Positions 17,014 through 23,949 of a stretch of 36,722 nt of DNA are shown one piece after another. A program made the position numbers and the translations under genes. The stretch comes from Bradyrhizobium sp. CCH5-F6 (GTDB lineage Bacteria; Pseudomonadota; Alphaproteobacteria; Rhizobiales; Xanthobacteraceae). The notes under the pieces are model-generated. The model ran no database searches, was not told the origin of the DNA, and worked only from the letters and a program-made list of their open reading frames with translations. The stretch is taken from contig NZ_LSIC01000086.1 of assembly GCF_001556045.1 (NCBI RefSeq), positions 57,501 through 94,222 on the forward strand. Reading direction: 5' to 3'. Within the stretch, counting starts at the first letter, position 1, and each line of letters opens with the position of its first letter.

Positions 17014-17031
17014 GGAAGACAGAGAAGCACC

Positions 17032-18273
17032 ATGAACTTCGACGACACACCGCAGGAAGCCGAATTCCGCGCCACAGCGCGCGCCTGGATCAGCGCGAAC
17101 GCGCCGAAGCAGTACGAAGACGAGTTGCGCAAATCCTCGCTCGGCCGCACCGTGCTCAAGAACGCCGACATTCTCGAGGTCGCGAAGGCCTGGCAGAAAA
17201 AGAAGGCCGATGCCGGCTGGGCCTGCCTGCACTGGCCGAAGGAATATGGCGGTCGCGGGTCGTCGCCGATCGAACGCGTGATCTGGCAGCAGGAGGAGGG
17301 CCCGTTCGGCCAGCTGTCCCGCATGTTCATCATCGGTCACGGCATGTGCGGCCCGACCATGATGGCGTTCGCGCGCGAGGAGCATAAGCGGACATACCTC
17401 CCGCCGCTCGCGTCCGGCGAGAAGGTCTGGTGCCAGCTGTTCTCCGAGCCGGCCGGCGGCTCGGACGTTGCTGGCCTTCGCACGCGCGCCGAGAAGGACG
17501 GCGACGACTGGGTCATCAACGGCCAGAAGATCTGGACCTCCGGCGCGCATTATTCCGATTACGGCATCCTGCTCACGCGCACCGATCCGACCGTGCCCAA
17601 GCACAAAGGGCTCACCATGTTCTTCCTGGACATGAAGAGCCCGGGCGTCGAGGTCAGGCCGATCAAGCAGGCGAGCGGGGCCTCCGATTTCAACGAGGTC
17701 TATTTCACCAATGTGCGCATTCCCGACCATCAGCGTCTCGGCGAGGTCGGTGACGGCTGGAATGTCTCGCTGACCACGCTGATGAACGAACGCAGCGCGA
17801 TCGGCGCGGCCGTCTCGACCGGTTTCCCGGAGCTGTTCGAATATTGCTCAAGCTTGATGCTTGACGATGGGCCTGCGATCGAGGACCGCGCCGTGCGCTC
17901 GAAGCTCGCGAACTGGGCGGTGAAGGCGAGCGGGCTGAAATACACCAGCATGCGCGCGATCTCGGCGCTGTCCAAGGGCGAGCGGCCGGGACCGGAGAAT
18001 TCGATCGGCAAGCTGGTGGCGGGCTCGATGATTCAGGACGTCGCGACCTACGCGCTGGATTTGCAGAGCGCGAGCGGTGTCATCAGCGGCGAGAATGGCG
18101 AACTCGCCGGTCGCTTCCAGGCCATGCTGCTGCGCGCGCCGGGTACCCGCGTCGAAGGCGGCACCGACGAGATCATGCGCAACATCATCGCCGAGCGGGT
18201 GCTGGGCCTGCCCGGCGACATCCGCGTCGACAAGGACGTGCCGTTCAACAAGATCCCGACGAAGGGAAGATAG
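17032..18273 (+). CDS. Acyl-CoA dehydrogenase (413 aa), tandem paralogue 1
   Basis: An acyl-CoA dehydrogenase of the larger FadE-like group. CQLFSEPAGGSDVAGLRTRAE is the FAD/substrate loop and WVINGQKIWTSGAHYSDYG the central barrel; the C-terminus has VEGGTDEIMRNIIAERVLGLPGD. In classical short- and medium-chain enzymes the catalytic glutamate sits directly before the G-T; here the residue is glycine (EGGT), so the base lies elsewhere or in a partner subunit. It is roughly three-quarters identical by eye to the next gene. AGAGAAG lies before the ATG at 17032. It is part of the TetR-led operon. Confidence 0.93.
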   Translation: MNFDDTPQEAEFRATARAWISANAPKQYEDELRKSSLGRTVLKNADILEVAKAWQKKKADAGWACLHWPKEYGGRGSSPIERVIWQQEEGPFGQLSRMFIIGHGMCGPTMMAFAREEHKRTYLPPLASGEKVWCQLFSEPAGGSDVAGLRTRAEKDGDDWVINGQKIWTSGAHYSDYGILLTRTDPTVPKHKGLTMFFLDMKSPGVEVRPIKQASGASDFNEVYFTNVRIPDHQRLGEVGDGWNVSLTTLMNERSAIGAAVSTGFPELFEYCSSLMLDDGPAIEDRAVRSKLANWAVKASGLKYTSMRAISALSKGERPGPENSIGKLVAGSMIQDVATYALDLQSASGVISGENGELAGRFQAMLLRAPGTRVEGGTDEIMRNIIAERVLGLPGDIRVDKDVPFNKIPTKGR

Positions 18274-18274
18274 T

Positions 18275-18393
18275 CGTAGGGTGGGTTAGCGCTGCGGATG
18301 CGCAAAGCGCATCTGCAGGGCGTAACCCACCATTGGCTGCAACGACGCTCGAACAGAAGAGGTGGGTTACGCCTTCGGCTAACCCACCCTACG
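18275..18393. repeat. Palindromic intergenic repeat, family B (copy B3)
   Basis: Begins CGTAGGGTGGGTTAG two bases after the preceding gene and ends CTAACCCACCCTACG 18 bases before the next start. It includes a GCGGATGCGCAAAGCGCATC stem and an inner GTAACCCACC / GGTGGGTTAC pair. It is longer than B2 through this internal stem. Confidence 0.92.
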
Positions 18394-18411
18394 AAGAAAA
18401 AGAGGTCCGCC

Positions 18412-19656
18412 ATGAATTTCGACGACACTCCGCAGGAAGCCGCATTTCGCGAGACTGCGCGCAAATGGATCGAGGCCAATGCGCCAAAGGAGCTGCATGG
18501 CGAGCTTTCAAAATCGTCGCTCGGCCGCATCCGGCTCGCGCACCACGACATCGTCGATGTCGGCAAGGCCTGGCAGAAGAAGAAGGCCGAGGGCGGCTGG
18601 GCTTGCCTGCATTGGCCGAAGGAGTATGGCGGCCGCGGCGCCACTCCGATCGAGAAGGTGATCTGGCAGCAGGAGGAGGGCGTCTACGGCAAGCTGACGC
18701 AGCCGTTCCAGATCGGCGAGGGCATGTGCGGCCCGACCGTGATGGCCTTCGGCAGCGAGGACGCCAAACGCCGCTACTTGCCCAAGCTTGCCTCGGGCGA
18801 GGAGATCTGGTGCCAGCTGTTCTCCGAGCCGTCCGCCGGCTCCGACGTTGCGGGCCTGCGCACCCGCGCCGAGAAGAAGGGCGACGATTGGATCGTCAAT
18901 GGCCAGAAGATCTGGACCTCCGGCGCGCATTACTCCGACTATGGCCTGTTGATCGCGCGAACCGATCCGAACGTGCCCAAGCACAAGGGCCTCACCATGT
19001 TCTTCCTCGACATGAAGAGCCCGGGCGTCGAGGTGCGGCCGATCAAGCAGGCCAACGGCATGCAGGAGTTCAACGAGGTCTATTTCACCGACGTCGTGAT
19101 CCCCGACAGCCAGCGCCTCGGGGCCGTCGGCGAAGGCTGGAGCGTGTCGCTGACGACGCTGATGAACGAGCGCATGTCGATCGGCGCGCGGCTTGCGACC
19201 GGTGTCCCTGAAATGTTCGAGTTCTGCTCCGGTTTGATGCTGGAGGACGGGCTTGCGATCGACGATCCCGCCGTGCGCTCGAAGCTTGCGAGCTGGGCGG
19301 CGAAGTCGAGCGGGCTGAAATACACCAGCTACCGCACGATCTCGGCGCTGTCGAAAGGCGAGCGGCCCGGCCCGGAGAATTCGATCGGCAAGCTGGTCTC
19401 GGGCATGATGCTCCAGGACATCGCGACCTACGCCATGGACCTCCAGGGCGCGGCCGGTGTTCTCACCGGCAACGACGAGGAGACGGTGCAGGGCCAGTTC
19501 CAGCAGATGCTGCTGTCCTCTCCCTCGATGCGCATCGCAGGCGGCACCGACGAAATCCTGCGCAACATCATCGCCGAGCGGGTGCTGGGCCTGCCCGGTG
19601 ACATCCGCGTCGACAAGGATGTGCCGTACAACAAGATCCCGACCAAGGGACGATGA
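18412..19656 (+). CDS. Acyl-CoA dehydrogenase (414 aa), tandem paralogue 2
   Basis: The second tandem copy. It matches paralogue 1 along its length, including AWQKKKAEGGWACLHWPKEY, CQLFSEPSAGSDVAG and IIAERVLGLPGDIRVDKDVP. The C-terminal motif reads IAGGTDEILRN, so the glutamate just before GG in paralogue 1 is alanine here. Differences cluster at residues 35-50 and 90-105, consistent with a changed substrate or partner. The start at 18412 follows AGAGG; an upstream ATG at 18298 lies within repeat B3 and is rejected. Confidence 0.93.
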   Translation: MNFDDTPQEAAFRETARKWIEANAPKELHGELSKSSLGRIRLAHHDIVDVGKAWQKKKAEGGWACLHWPKEYGGRGATPIEKVIWQQEEGVYGKLTQPFQIGEGMCGPTVMAFGSEDAKRRYLPKLASGEEIWCQLFSEPSAGSDVAGLRTRAEKKGDDWIVNGQKIWTSGAHYSDYGLLIARTDPNVPKHKGLTMFFLDMKSPGVEVRPIKQANGMQEFNEVYFTDVVIPDSQRLGAVGEGWSVSLTTLMNERMSIGARLATGVPEMFEFCSGLMLEDGLAIDDPAVRSKLASWAAKSSGLKYTSYRTISALSKGERPGPENSIGKLVSGMMLQDIATYAMDLQGAAGVLTGNDEETVQGQFQQMLLSSPSMRIAGGTDEILRNIIAERVLGLPGDIRVDKDVPYNKIPTKGR

Positions 19657-19676
19657 TCTCACCTCTCGCTGTATCT

Positions 19677-19774
19677 CGTAGGGTGGACAAAGCAAAGCGT
19701 GCCCACCATTTGCAGATGCTCCGGGGTAAGTCTGTCGGTGGGCATGGCGCTGTCGCGTCGTTGCCCGCCCTACG
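19677..19774. repeat. Palindromic intergenic repeat, family B (copy B4)
   Basis: A diverged copy that opens CGTAGGGTGGACAAAGC and closes CCGCCCTACG, with inner GTGCCCACC / GGTGGGCATGGC. It fills the gap between the third dehydrogenase and the nitroreductase gene and ends 19 bases before the latter. Confidence 0.85.
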
Positions 19775-19793
19775 AAAGAGCACGAGCTGATCC

Positions 19794-20489
19794 ATGGACG
19801 CCACAGTCAAACAGAACGACCGCATCGGCGTTCTCGAAGAGCTCCTCAACGAGCGCTACTCGGTCCGCGCGTTCCTGCCGAAGGAGGTCGATCGCGCGAC
19901 CATCGAGCATGTGCTGACGACTGCGCAGCGTACCGCGTCATGGTGCAACAGCCAGCCCTGGCAGGTCGTCATCGCCAGCGGCGCCGCCAAGGAGCGCTTT
20001 CGCAAGGCGATCTACGCGGAGGCCTCGAAAGGCCTCGGCGATGATTACGACTTCACCCCGCCACGCGAATATGTCGGGGTCTATCTGGAGCGCCGCCGCG
20101 AGAGCGGCTTTCAGCTCTACAACACGCTCGGCATCGCCCGCGGCGACAAGATGGCCTATGCCAGGCAGGCGCTGGAGAACTACAATTTCTTCGGCGCACC
20201 GCATGTCGCGATCATTCACACCAACGAGCCGCTCGGCATCTACGGTGCGATCGACTGCGGCGCCTACGTCTCGAATTTCATGCTGGCTGCGCAGGCGCTC
20301 GGGCTCGGCACCATTCCGCAGGCGGCGCTCGCGCGCCATTCCGGCCTGATCCGCCGCCACTTCAACCTGCCCGACGACCGCCGCGTCGTCTGCGGCATCT
20401 CGTTCGGCTACGCCGACCACGCGCACAAGGTCAACAGCTACCGCACCTCGCGTGCGAGTGTGGCCGAGACCGTGACCTTCGTGGAGTGA
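19794..20489 (+). CDS. Nitroreductase family flavoprotein
   Basis: A 231-aa FMN-dependent reductase. ERYSVRAFLPKEV near residue 21 and TASWCNSQPWQVVI at 47-60 are the phosphate- and flavin-binding segments, and GLGTIPQAAL and GISFGYAD lie in the C-terminal half, as in NfsB-like proteins. Such enzymes use NAD(P)H to reduce nitro groups, quinones or enoates; the natural substrate here is unknown. It is the last plus-strand gene of the acyl-CoA block, and a hairpin follows at 20525. Its place in the operon suggests a supporting redox step, but this is inference. Confidence 0.9.
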   Translation: MDATVKQNDRIGVLEELLNERYSVRAFLPKEVDRATIEHVLTTAQRTASWCNSQPWQVVIASGAAKERFRKAIYAEASKGLGDDYDFTPPREYVGVYLERRRESGFQLYNTLGIARGDKMAYARQALENYNFFGAPHVAIIHTNEPLGIYGAIDCGAYVSNFMLAAQALGLGTIPQAALARHSGLIRRHFNLPDDRRVVCGISFGYADHAHKVNSYRTSRASVAETVTFVE

Positions 20490-20524
20490 TCGGCCGGAAG
20501 CTCAATGCCGTTTGCAGACGCGCG

Positions 20525-20550
20525 AAGACGGCCGCAAGCGCGGCCATCTT
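20525..20550. terminator. Hairpin between convergent genes, possible terminator
   Basis: AAGACGGCCGC (20525-20535) pairs with GCGGCCATCTT (20540-20550) across a 4-base AAGC loop, with one G-U pair. It lies between the convergent nitroreductase and ecfG genes. The T-tract is short, so efficiency is uncertain. Confidence 0.5.
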
Positions 20551-20579
20551 CCTCGTCTCAGGGGGCGCTGACCTCGGCG

Positions 20580-21128
20580 TTATCCGCCGCTGCCACCGAT
20601 CACCGCCCGAACGGTCTCGTCGGGACCGAAATCCTCGGCGCCGTCGACATAGAGCAGCGCGGCGAGCTTCGAGCGCGCGCGATTGACGCGGCTCTTGATC
20701 GTGCCGACCGCGCAGCCGCAGATCGAGGCCGCGTCCTCATAGGAGAAGCCGGACGCGCCGACCAGGATCAACGCCTCGCGTTGATCCTGCGGTAGCTTGT
20801 CGAGCGCCGTGCGGAACTCCTCGAACTCGAGATGCGCGTTCTGCGAAGGCTGAGTCTTCAGCGTCTTGGCGTAGTTGCCCTCGGCATCCTCGACCTCGCG
20901 CCGCCGCTTGCGATAGTCGGAGCGGAAAAGGTTGCGCAGGATCGTGAACAGCCAGGCCGGCAGGTTGGAGCCGGGCTGGAACGAATCGATGTTGGCGAGC
21001 GCGCGCAGCAGCGTCTCCTGGACCAGATCGTCGGCCCGGTCGGCATTGCCGCTGAGCGAGATGGCGAAGGCGCGCAGACTAGGCACGGCCGCCAGGATGT
21101 CGTTACGCAGGGAGTCCGTGAGAGGCAT
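20580..21128 (-). CDS. ecfG: General stress response sigma factor EcfG
   Basis: A 182-aa ECF sigma factor of the EcfG group, the alphaproteobacterial general stress sigma factor. Region 2 spans about residues 12-75 (RADDLVQETLLRALANIDSF, then LPAWLFTILRNLFRSDYRKRRR), and region 4 about 105-160 (LDKLPQDQREALILVGASGFSYEDAA, VGTIKSRVNRARSKL). The ATG at 21128 overlaps the nepR stop in TAATG and follows GGGAGGG, so the two are translationally coupled. NepR holds it inactive until phosphorylated PhyR takes NepR away. The promoter motif it reads, GGAAC-N16/17-CGTT, is found before sodB and, with one -10 change, before phyR in this window. Confidence 0.96.
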   Translation of the reverse strand: MPLTDSLRNDILAAVPSLRAFAISLSGNADRADDLVQETLLRALANIDSFQPGSNLPAWLFTILRNLFRSDYRKRRREVEDAEGNYAKTLKTQPSQNAHLEFEEFRTALDKLPQDQREALILVGASGFSYEDAASICGCAVGTIKSRVNRARSKLAALLYVDGAEDFGPDETVRAVIGGSGG

Positions 21129-21361
21129 TAATCCCTCCCATTGTTGTTGTCGTTGGATCCGCCCTCATTTTCGACGTGGGGTGTTGCTCCCGGCGCATCA
21201 AGCTTCTTGATCAGTTCTGCGAACCGATCTGGAACCCCCTGTCGCACGACATCGTCGTACATCGCGCGCAACTGATGGCCGATCCGGGATTGAATCTCCG
21301 GAGTGAGGCCTCCCTTGCCGGGGGTCGTGCTTCTGCTGGCTTGAGACTTGAGATCTTTCAT
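21128..21361 (-). CDS. nepR: Anti-sigma factor NepR
   Basis: A 77-aa anti-sigma factor. The core reads IQSRIGHQLRAMYDDVV followed by QGVPDRFAELIKKLD (residues 23-55), the two-helix signature of NepR. The flanks are polar and probably disordered, as in known NepR proteins. The start at 21361 is preceded by GGAAC about eight bases away; the longer open frame to 21553 runs through the promoter region and is rejected. The stop overlaps the ecfG start by one base. It binds EcfG in unstressed cells and the sigma-like domain of PhyR under stress. Confidence 0.95.
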   Translation of the reverse strand: MKDLKSQASRSTTPGKGGLTPEIQSRIGHQLRAMYDDVVRQGVPDRFAELIKKLDAPGATPHVENEGGSNDNNNGRD

Positions 21362-21477
21362 GACCTGTTCCACGTTTCCCCGAGTTAAGTGACTGTAAAA
21401 TCGAGAGGTTTTCTCAACCGGGAGCCGTTCCCTGGATAGGCACAATTCCAGCTGCGCCAAAAAGTTCCCAGCTAGGC

Positions 21478-21502
21478 GGAACTTTTCTTGGTCTGATGCG
21501 TA
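21478..21502 (+). promoter_or_regulatory. EcfG-type promoter upstream of phyR
   Basis: GGAAC at 21478-21482, a 16-base spacer, then CGTA at 21499-21502. The known EcfG consensus is GGAAC-N16/17-CGTT, so one position differs. The expected start of transcription is about 70 bases before phyR. This implies positive feedback of the stress response on its own activator. Confidence 0.65.
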
Positions 21503-21581
21503 GTCAGCCCAGCAGGGGAACCCCGGGCCCCCCGCGTGATGCCTGCACCTCAAGGTTGGCCCGAAGATGAATGGAGTGGGG

Positions 21582-22388
21582 ATGTCCCGTTCACAGCTCG
21601 TTGCTGAACACTTGCCGTTGTTGCGCCGATACGCGCGCGCCCTGACGGGCAGCCAGGCCTCCGGTGACGCCTATGTCGCAGCCATGTTGGAGGCCATGCT
21701 GGGAGACCCGTCGGTGCTCGACGAGAGCCACGGGCCTCGCGTCGGCCTGTTCCGGCTGTTCACCCAGATCTGGAATTCGGTGTCCGTCAACGACGATGCC
21801 GAGGTGACGACCCTGCCGATGCCGCCGGAGCGGCGGCTGTCGAACATCACGCCGCTGCCGCGTCAGGCCTTCCTGTTGCTTTCGCTGGAAGGCTTCTCGG
21901 AAGAGGAAGTCGCCTTCATCCTCGGCACCGATGTCGCGGAGACACGGCGGCTGGCCGACGCTGCCGGACGCGAGATGGCCGCGGAGATCGCGACCGACGT
22001 GCTGATCATCGAGGACGAGACCTTCATCGCCATGGACCTCGAGAGCCTGGTGAAGAATCTCGGCCACAACGTCGTCGGCGTTGCCCGCACCCATGCCGAT
22101 GCGGTGGCGCTGGCCAAGAACAAGCGGCCGGGCCTGATCCTCGCCGACATCCAGCTCGCCGATGGCTCGTCGGGCCTGGATGCCGTCAACGAGCTGCTCC
22201 GGACGTTCGAGGTACCGGTGGTGTTCATCACCGCGTATCCCGAGCGCTTCCTCACCGGCGAGCGCCCCGAGCCGGCCTTCCTGATCTCGAAACCGTTCCA
22301 GCCCGCGATGGTGTCGGCGGTAGCGAGCCAGGCGCTGTTCTTCCAGCGCAACTCGCGCAACCGTGCGCCGAAGGCGCCGGCGGCGTAA
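21582..22388 (+). CDS. phyR: Response regulator PhyR of the general stress response
   Basis: A 268-aa regulator with an N-terminal sigma-like domain (about 1-135, MSRSQLVAEHLPLLRRYARALTGSQ to TRRLADAAGR) and a C-terminal receiver. E144 and D145 form the acidic pocket, D189 in LADIQLAD is the phosphorylation site, T217 follows in FITAYP and K237 in SKPF. When phosphorylated it exposes the sigma-like domain and sequesters NepR. The ATG at 21582 is preferred over 21567 because GGAGTGGGG directly precedes it. It diverges from nepR-ecfG. No HWE/HisKA2 histidine kinase gene is seen in the window. Confidence 0.96.
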   Translation: MSRSQLVAEHLPLLRRYARALTGSQASGDAYVAAMLEAMLGDPSVLDESHGPRVGLFRLFTQIWNSVSVNDDAEVTTLPMPPERRLSNITPLPRQAFLLLSLEGFSEEEVAFILGTDVAETRRLADAAGREMAAEIATDVLIIEDETFIAMDLESLVKNLGHNVVGVARTHADAVALAKNKRPGLILADIQLADGSSGLDAVNELLRTFEVPVVFITAYPERFLTGERPEPAFLISKPFQPAMVSAVASQALFFQRNSRNRAPKAPAA

Positions 22389-22426
22389 TAGGGCGCTGGC
22401 GGCCTGCCCGCCGGCGAAGTGATCTG

Positions 22427-22458
22427 ATCCGGCGTGCTGCAAGGCACGCCGGATTTTT
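22427..22458 (+). terminator. Intrinsic terminator after phyR
   Basis: ATCCGGCGTGC (22427-22437) pairs perfectly with GCACGCCGGAT (22444-22454) over a 6-base loop, followed by a run of T (22454-22458). It lies about 40 bases after the phyR stop. Confidence 0.88.
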
Positions 22459-22549
22459 CATGCCGCTGGCACCCTTGACCGGCCTCGAATTCGCCGATCA
22501 TACCTCATGCAGCGGCTGCGCTTGCGGCCGCTTCAATCGGAGATGTGCC

Positions 22550-23164
22550 ATGGACCAGACGCTGCTCGATCGCCTCGCCATCCGCGACCTCGTCGAGAAC
22601 TGGGCGGTCTGGCGCGATGCCGGCGACTGGGAGCGCTTTGCCACCGTGTGGCACGACGAGGGCTGGATGTCCGCGACCTGGTTTCAGGGGCCGGCGCGGG
22701 ATTTCATGCGGGTCAGCCAGGAGGGATTTGCCAAGGGCGTGCGCATCCTGCACTTCCTCGGCGGCACCAGCATCGATCTCGCCGGTGCGCGGGCCATCGC
22801 CCAGACCAAGATGACAATCTCGCAGCGGGCATTGGTGCACGACGTGCTCTGCGACGTCGTCTGCACCGGCCGCTTCTACGATTTCCTCGAGAAGCGGCAA
22901 GACCAGGCAGGCATCGGCAAATGGGGCATCGTCCGCCGCCAGCCGATCTACGAGAAGGATCGGATCGATCCGGTCGATCCCGCCGCAACCGTTCGCCTCG
23001 ACCAGCAGGCGCTCGCCGCGCTTCCCGAAGGCTACCGCCACCTCGCCTACATGCAGGAGCTGATCGGCTACAAGGTCAAGCGCGACATGCCGGGCCTCAC
23101 CGGGCCGGAAGTCGAGAAGCTGTATGGCGAGGGGCGGGACTGGCTGGCGGGGAAGGCGAAGTGA
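22550..23164 (+). CDS. SnoaL/NTF2-like domain protein
   Basis: A 204-aa protein whose start, MDQTLLDRLAIRDLVENWAVWRDAGDWERFATVWHDEG, is the usual N-terminal helix pair of SnoaL-like (NTF2 fold) proteins. Further on are FLGGTSIDLAGARAIAQTKMTI, CTGRFYDFLEK and WGIVRRQPIYEKDRIDPVDP, the core strands of that fold. Members include dehydratases, isomerases and ring-hydroxylating dioxygenase small-subunit relatives, many without known activity. GGAGA precedes the ATG at 22550. It has its own transcription unit between the phyR terminator and a hairpin at 23182. The substrate is unknown. Confidence 0.82.
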   Translation: MDQTLLDRLAIRDLVENWAVWRDAGDWERFATVWHDEGWMSATWFQGPARDFMRVSQEGFAKGVRILHFLGGTSIDLAGARAIAQTKMTISQRALVHDVLCDVVCTGRFYDFLEKRQDQAGIGKWGIVRRQPIYEKDRIDPVDPAATVRLDQQALAALPEGYRHLAYMQELIGYKVKRDMPGLTGPEVEKLYGEGRDWLAGKAK

Positions 23165-23181
23165 GGTCCAGACAAAAGTAA

Positions 23182-23210
23182 GGCGCGACTGGCATCACCA
23201 CAGTCGCGCC
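23182..23210. terminator. GC-rich hairpin after the SnoaL-like gene
   Basis: GGCGCGACTG (23182-23191) pairs perfectly with CAGTCGCGCC (23201-23210) over a 9-base loop, 18 bases after the stop codon. There is no T-tract on the plus strand, so termination is only possible, not certain. Confidence 0.5.
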
Positions 23211-23413
23211 CTACGTCGCCGGCTTATGGGGCAGGGGGGAATAGCCGGCTGCTGAGACGACTCCTGCCCACGAAAGTCGTTCCACCTCGTGCGGAATATT
23301 TTGCGCGGCAGCTGCATTTTTCGCACACGGTTAAGTGATCGTGATGGCCACGAACTCCTGATCCTTCGCCCGCGTTGTTCCCGTGATCGCCATGGGGCGA
23401 GGGATCGACAGCC

Positions 23414-23836
23414 ATGTCACAGATTCAAAAGGTATTTTTGGGCGCCGTCGCGATCGTCGCGACGCTCGGTGCCGTTCAATTAGCCTCCGGTCATGATCTG
23501 GCCGACCGCTGGCAGGCGGTCGCCGACATTCCCAGCCACAGTACGAACTTTGCCCCGAGCCATAACGTCAATCGTGCGGGCAAGTCCGACCGGATCGCCG
23601 AGGCCAAGCCCGCGCCGGTTCCGACCCGCACGGTGTCGATGCGGCTGAACGACCTCGCGGACACCTCGGTGCTGCTGCGCGTCCCAGCGGTGATCGAGAC
23701 CGGCAACGCGAAGTCGCCGCTCCTGCTCCAGAACCAGACGAAGGGCCGTACCAGGCCGACGATCGCCTGCGAGCCGATGGTCAGCTCCCTGACGGAAGTC
23801 GCGAAGCTGCTTCAGCCCGGCCGCTGCGTGACCTGA
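23414..23836 (+). CDS. Small exported protein of unknown function
   Basis: A 140-aa protein with a probable Sec signal peptide (QKVFLGAVAIVATLGAVQLASG). The mature part is polar and low in aromatic residues, with a pair of cysteines near the C-terminus (IACEPMVSSLTEVAKLLQPGRCVT) that could form a disulphide. GAGGGATCG lies about eight bases before the ATG at 23414. I do not recognise a named domain. The gene stands alone between the SnoaL-like gene and htpG; a small hairpin without T-tract follows at 23852-23873. Confidence 0.78.
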   Translation: MSQIQKVFLGAVAIVATLGAVQLASGHDLADRWQAVADIPSHSTNFAPSHNVNRAGKSDRIAEAKPAPVPTRTVSMRLNDLADTSVLLRVPAVIETGNAKSPLLLQNQTKGRTRPTIACEPMVSSLTEVAKLLQPGRCVT

Positions 23837-23884
23837 TCCGCCCCTTTTCGACATCGGCCCCACCTGGCCGATGCTTCACATCCT

Positions 23885-23912
23885 CTTGATCCTCCGTTCC
23901 CTCGCGCTATAT
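23885..23912 (+). promoter_or_regulatory. Possible RpoH (sigma-32) promoter before htpG
   Basis: CTTG at 23885-23888, then 17 bases, then GCTATAT at 23906-23912. The alphaproteobacterial RpoH consensus is about CTTG-N17/18-CYTATNT, so one -10 position is off. The -10 element is 37 bases upstream of the htpG ATG. Heat-shock control of htpG is known in many bacteria. Confidence 0.5.
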
Positions 23913-23949
23913 CCGGGTTCCTTCCTTTTTGTTTTGACCGGGTAAGCGC

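Noticed and set aside
16923..19774. Regular B repeats as a CRISPR-like array
   Set aside because: The copies are long palindromes separated by complete genes; there are no short direct repeats with unique spacers and no cas genes.
21464..21468. GGAAC on the minus strand as EcfG promoter for nepR
   Set aside because: At 16 and 17 bases the -10 positions read AATT and ATTG, which do not fit CGTT.
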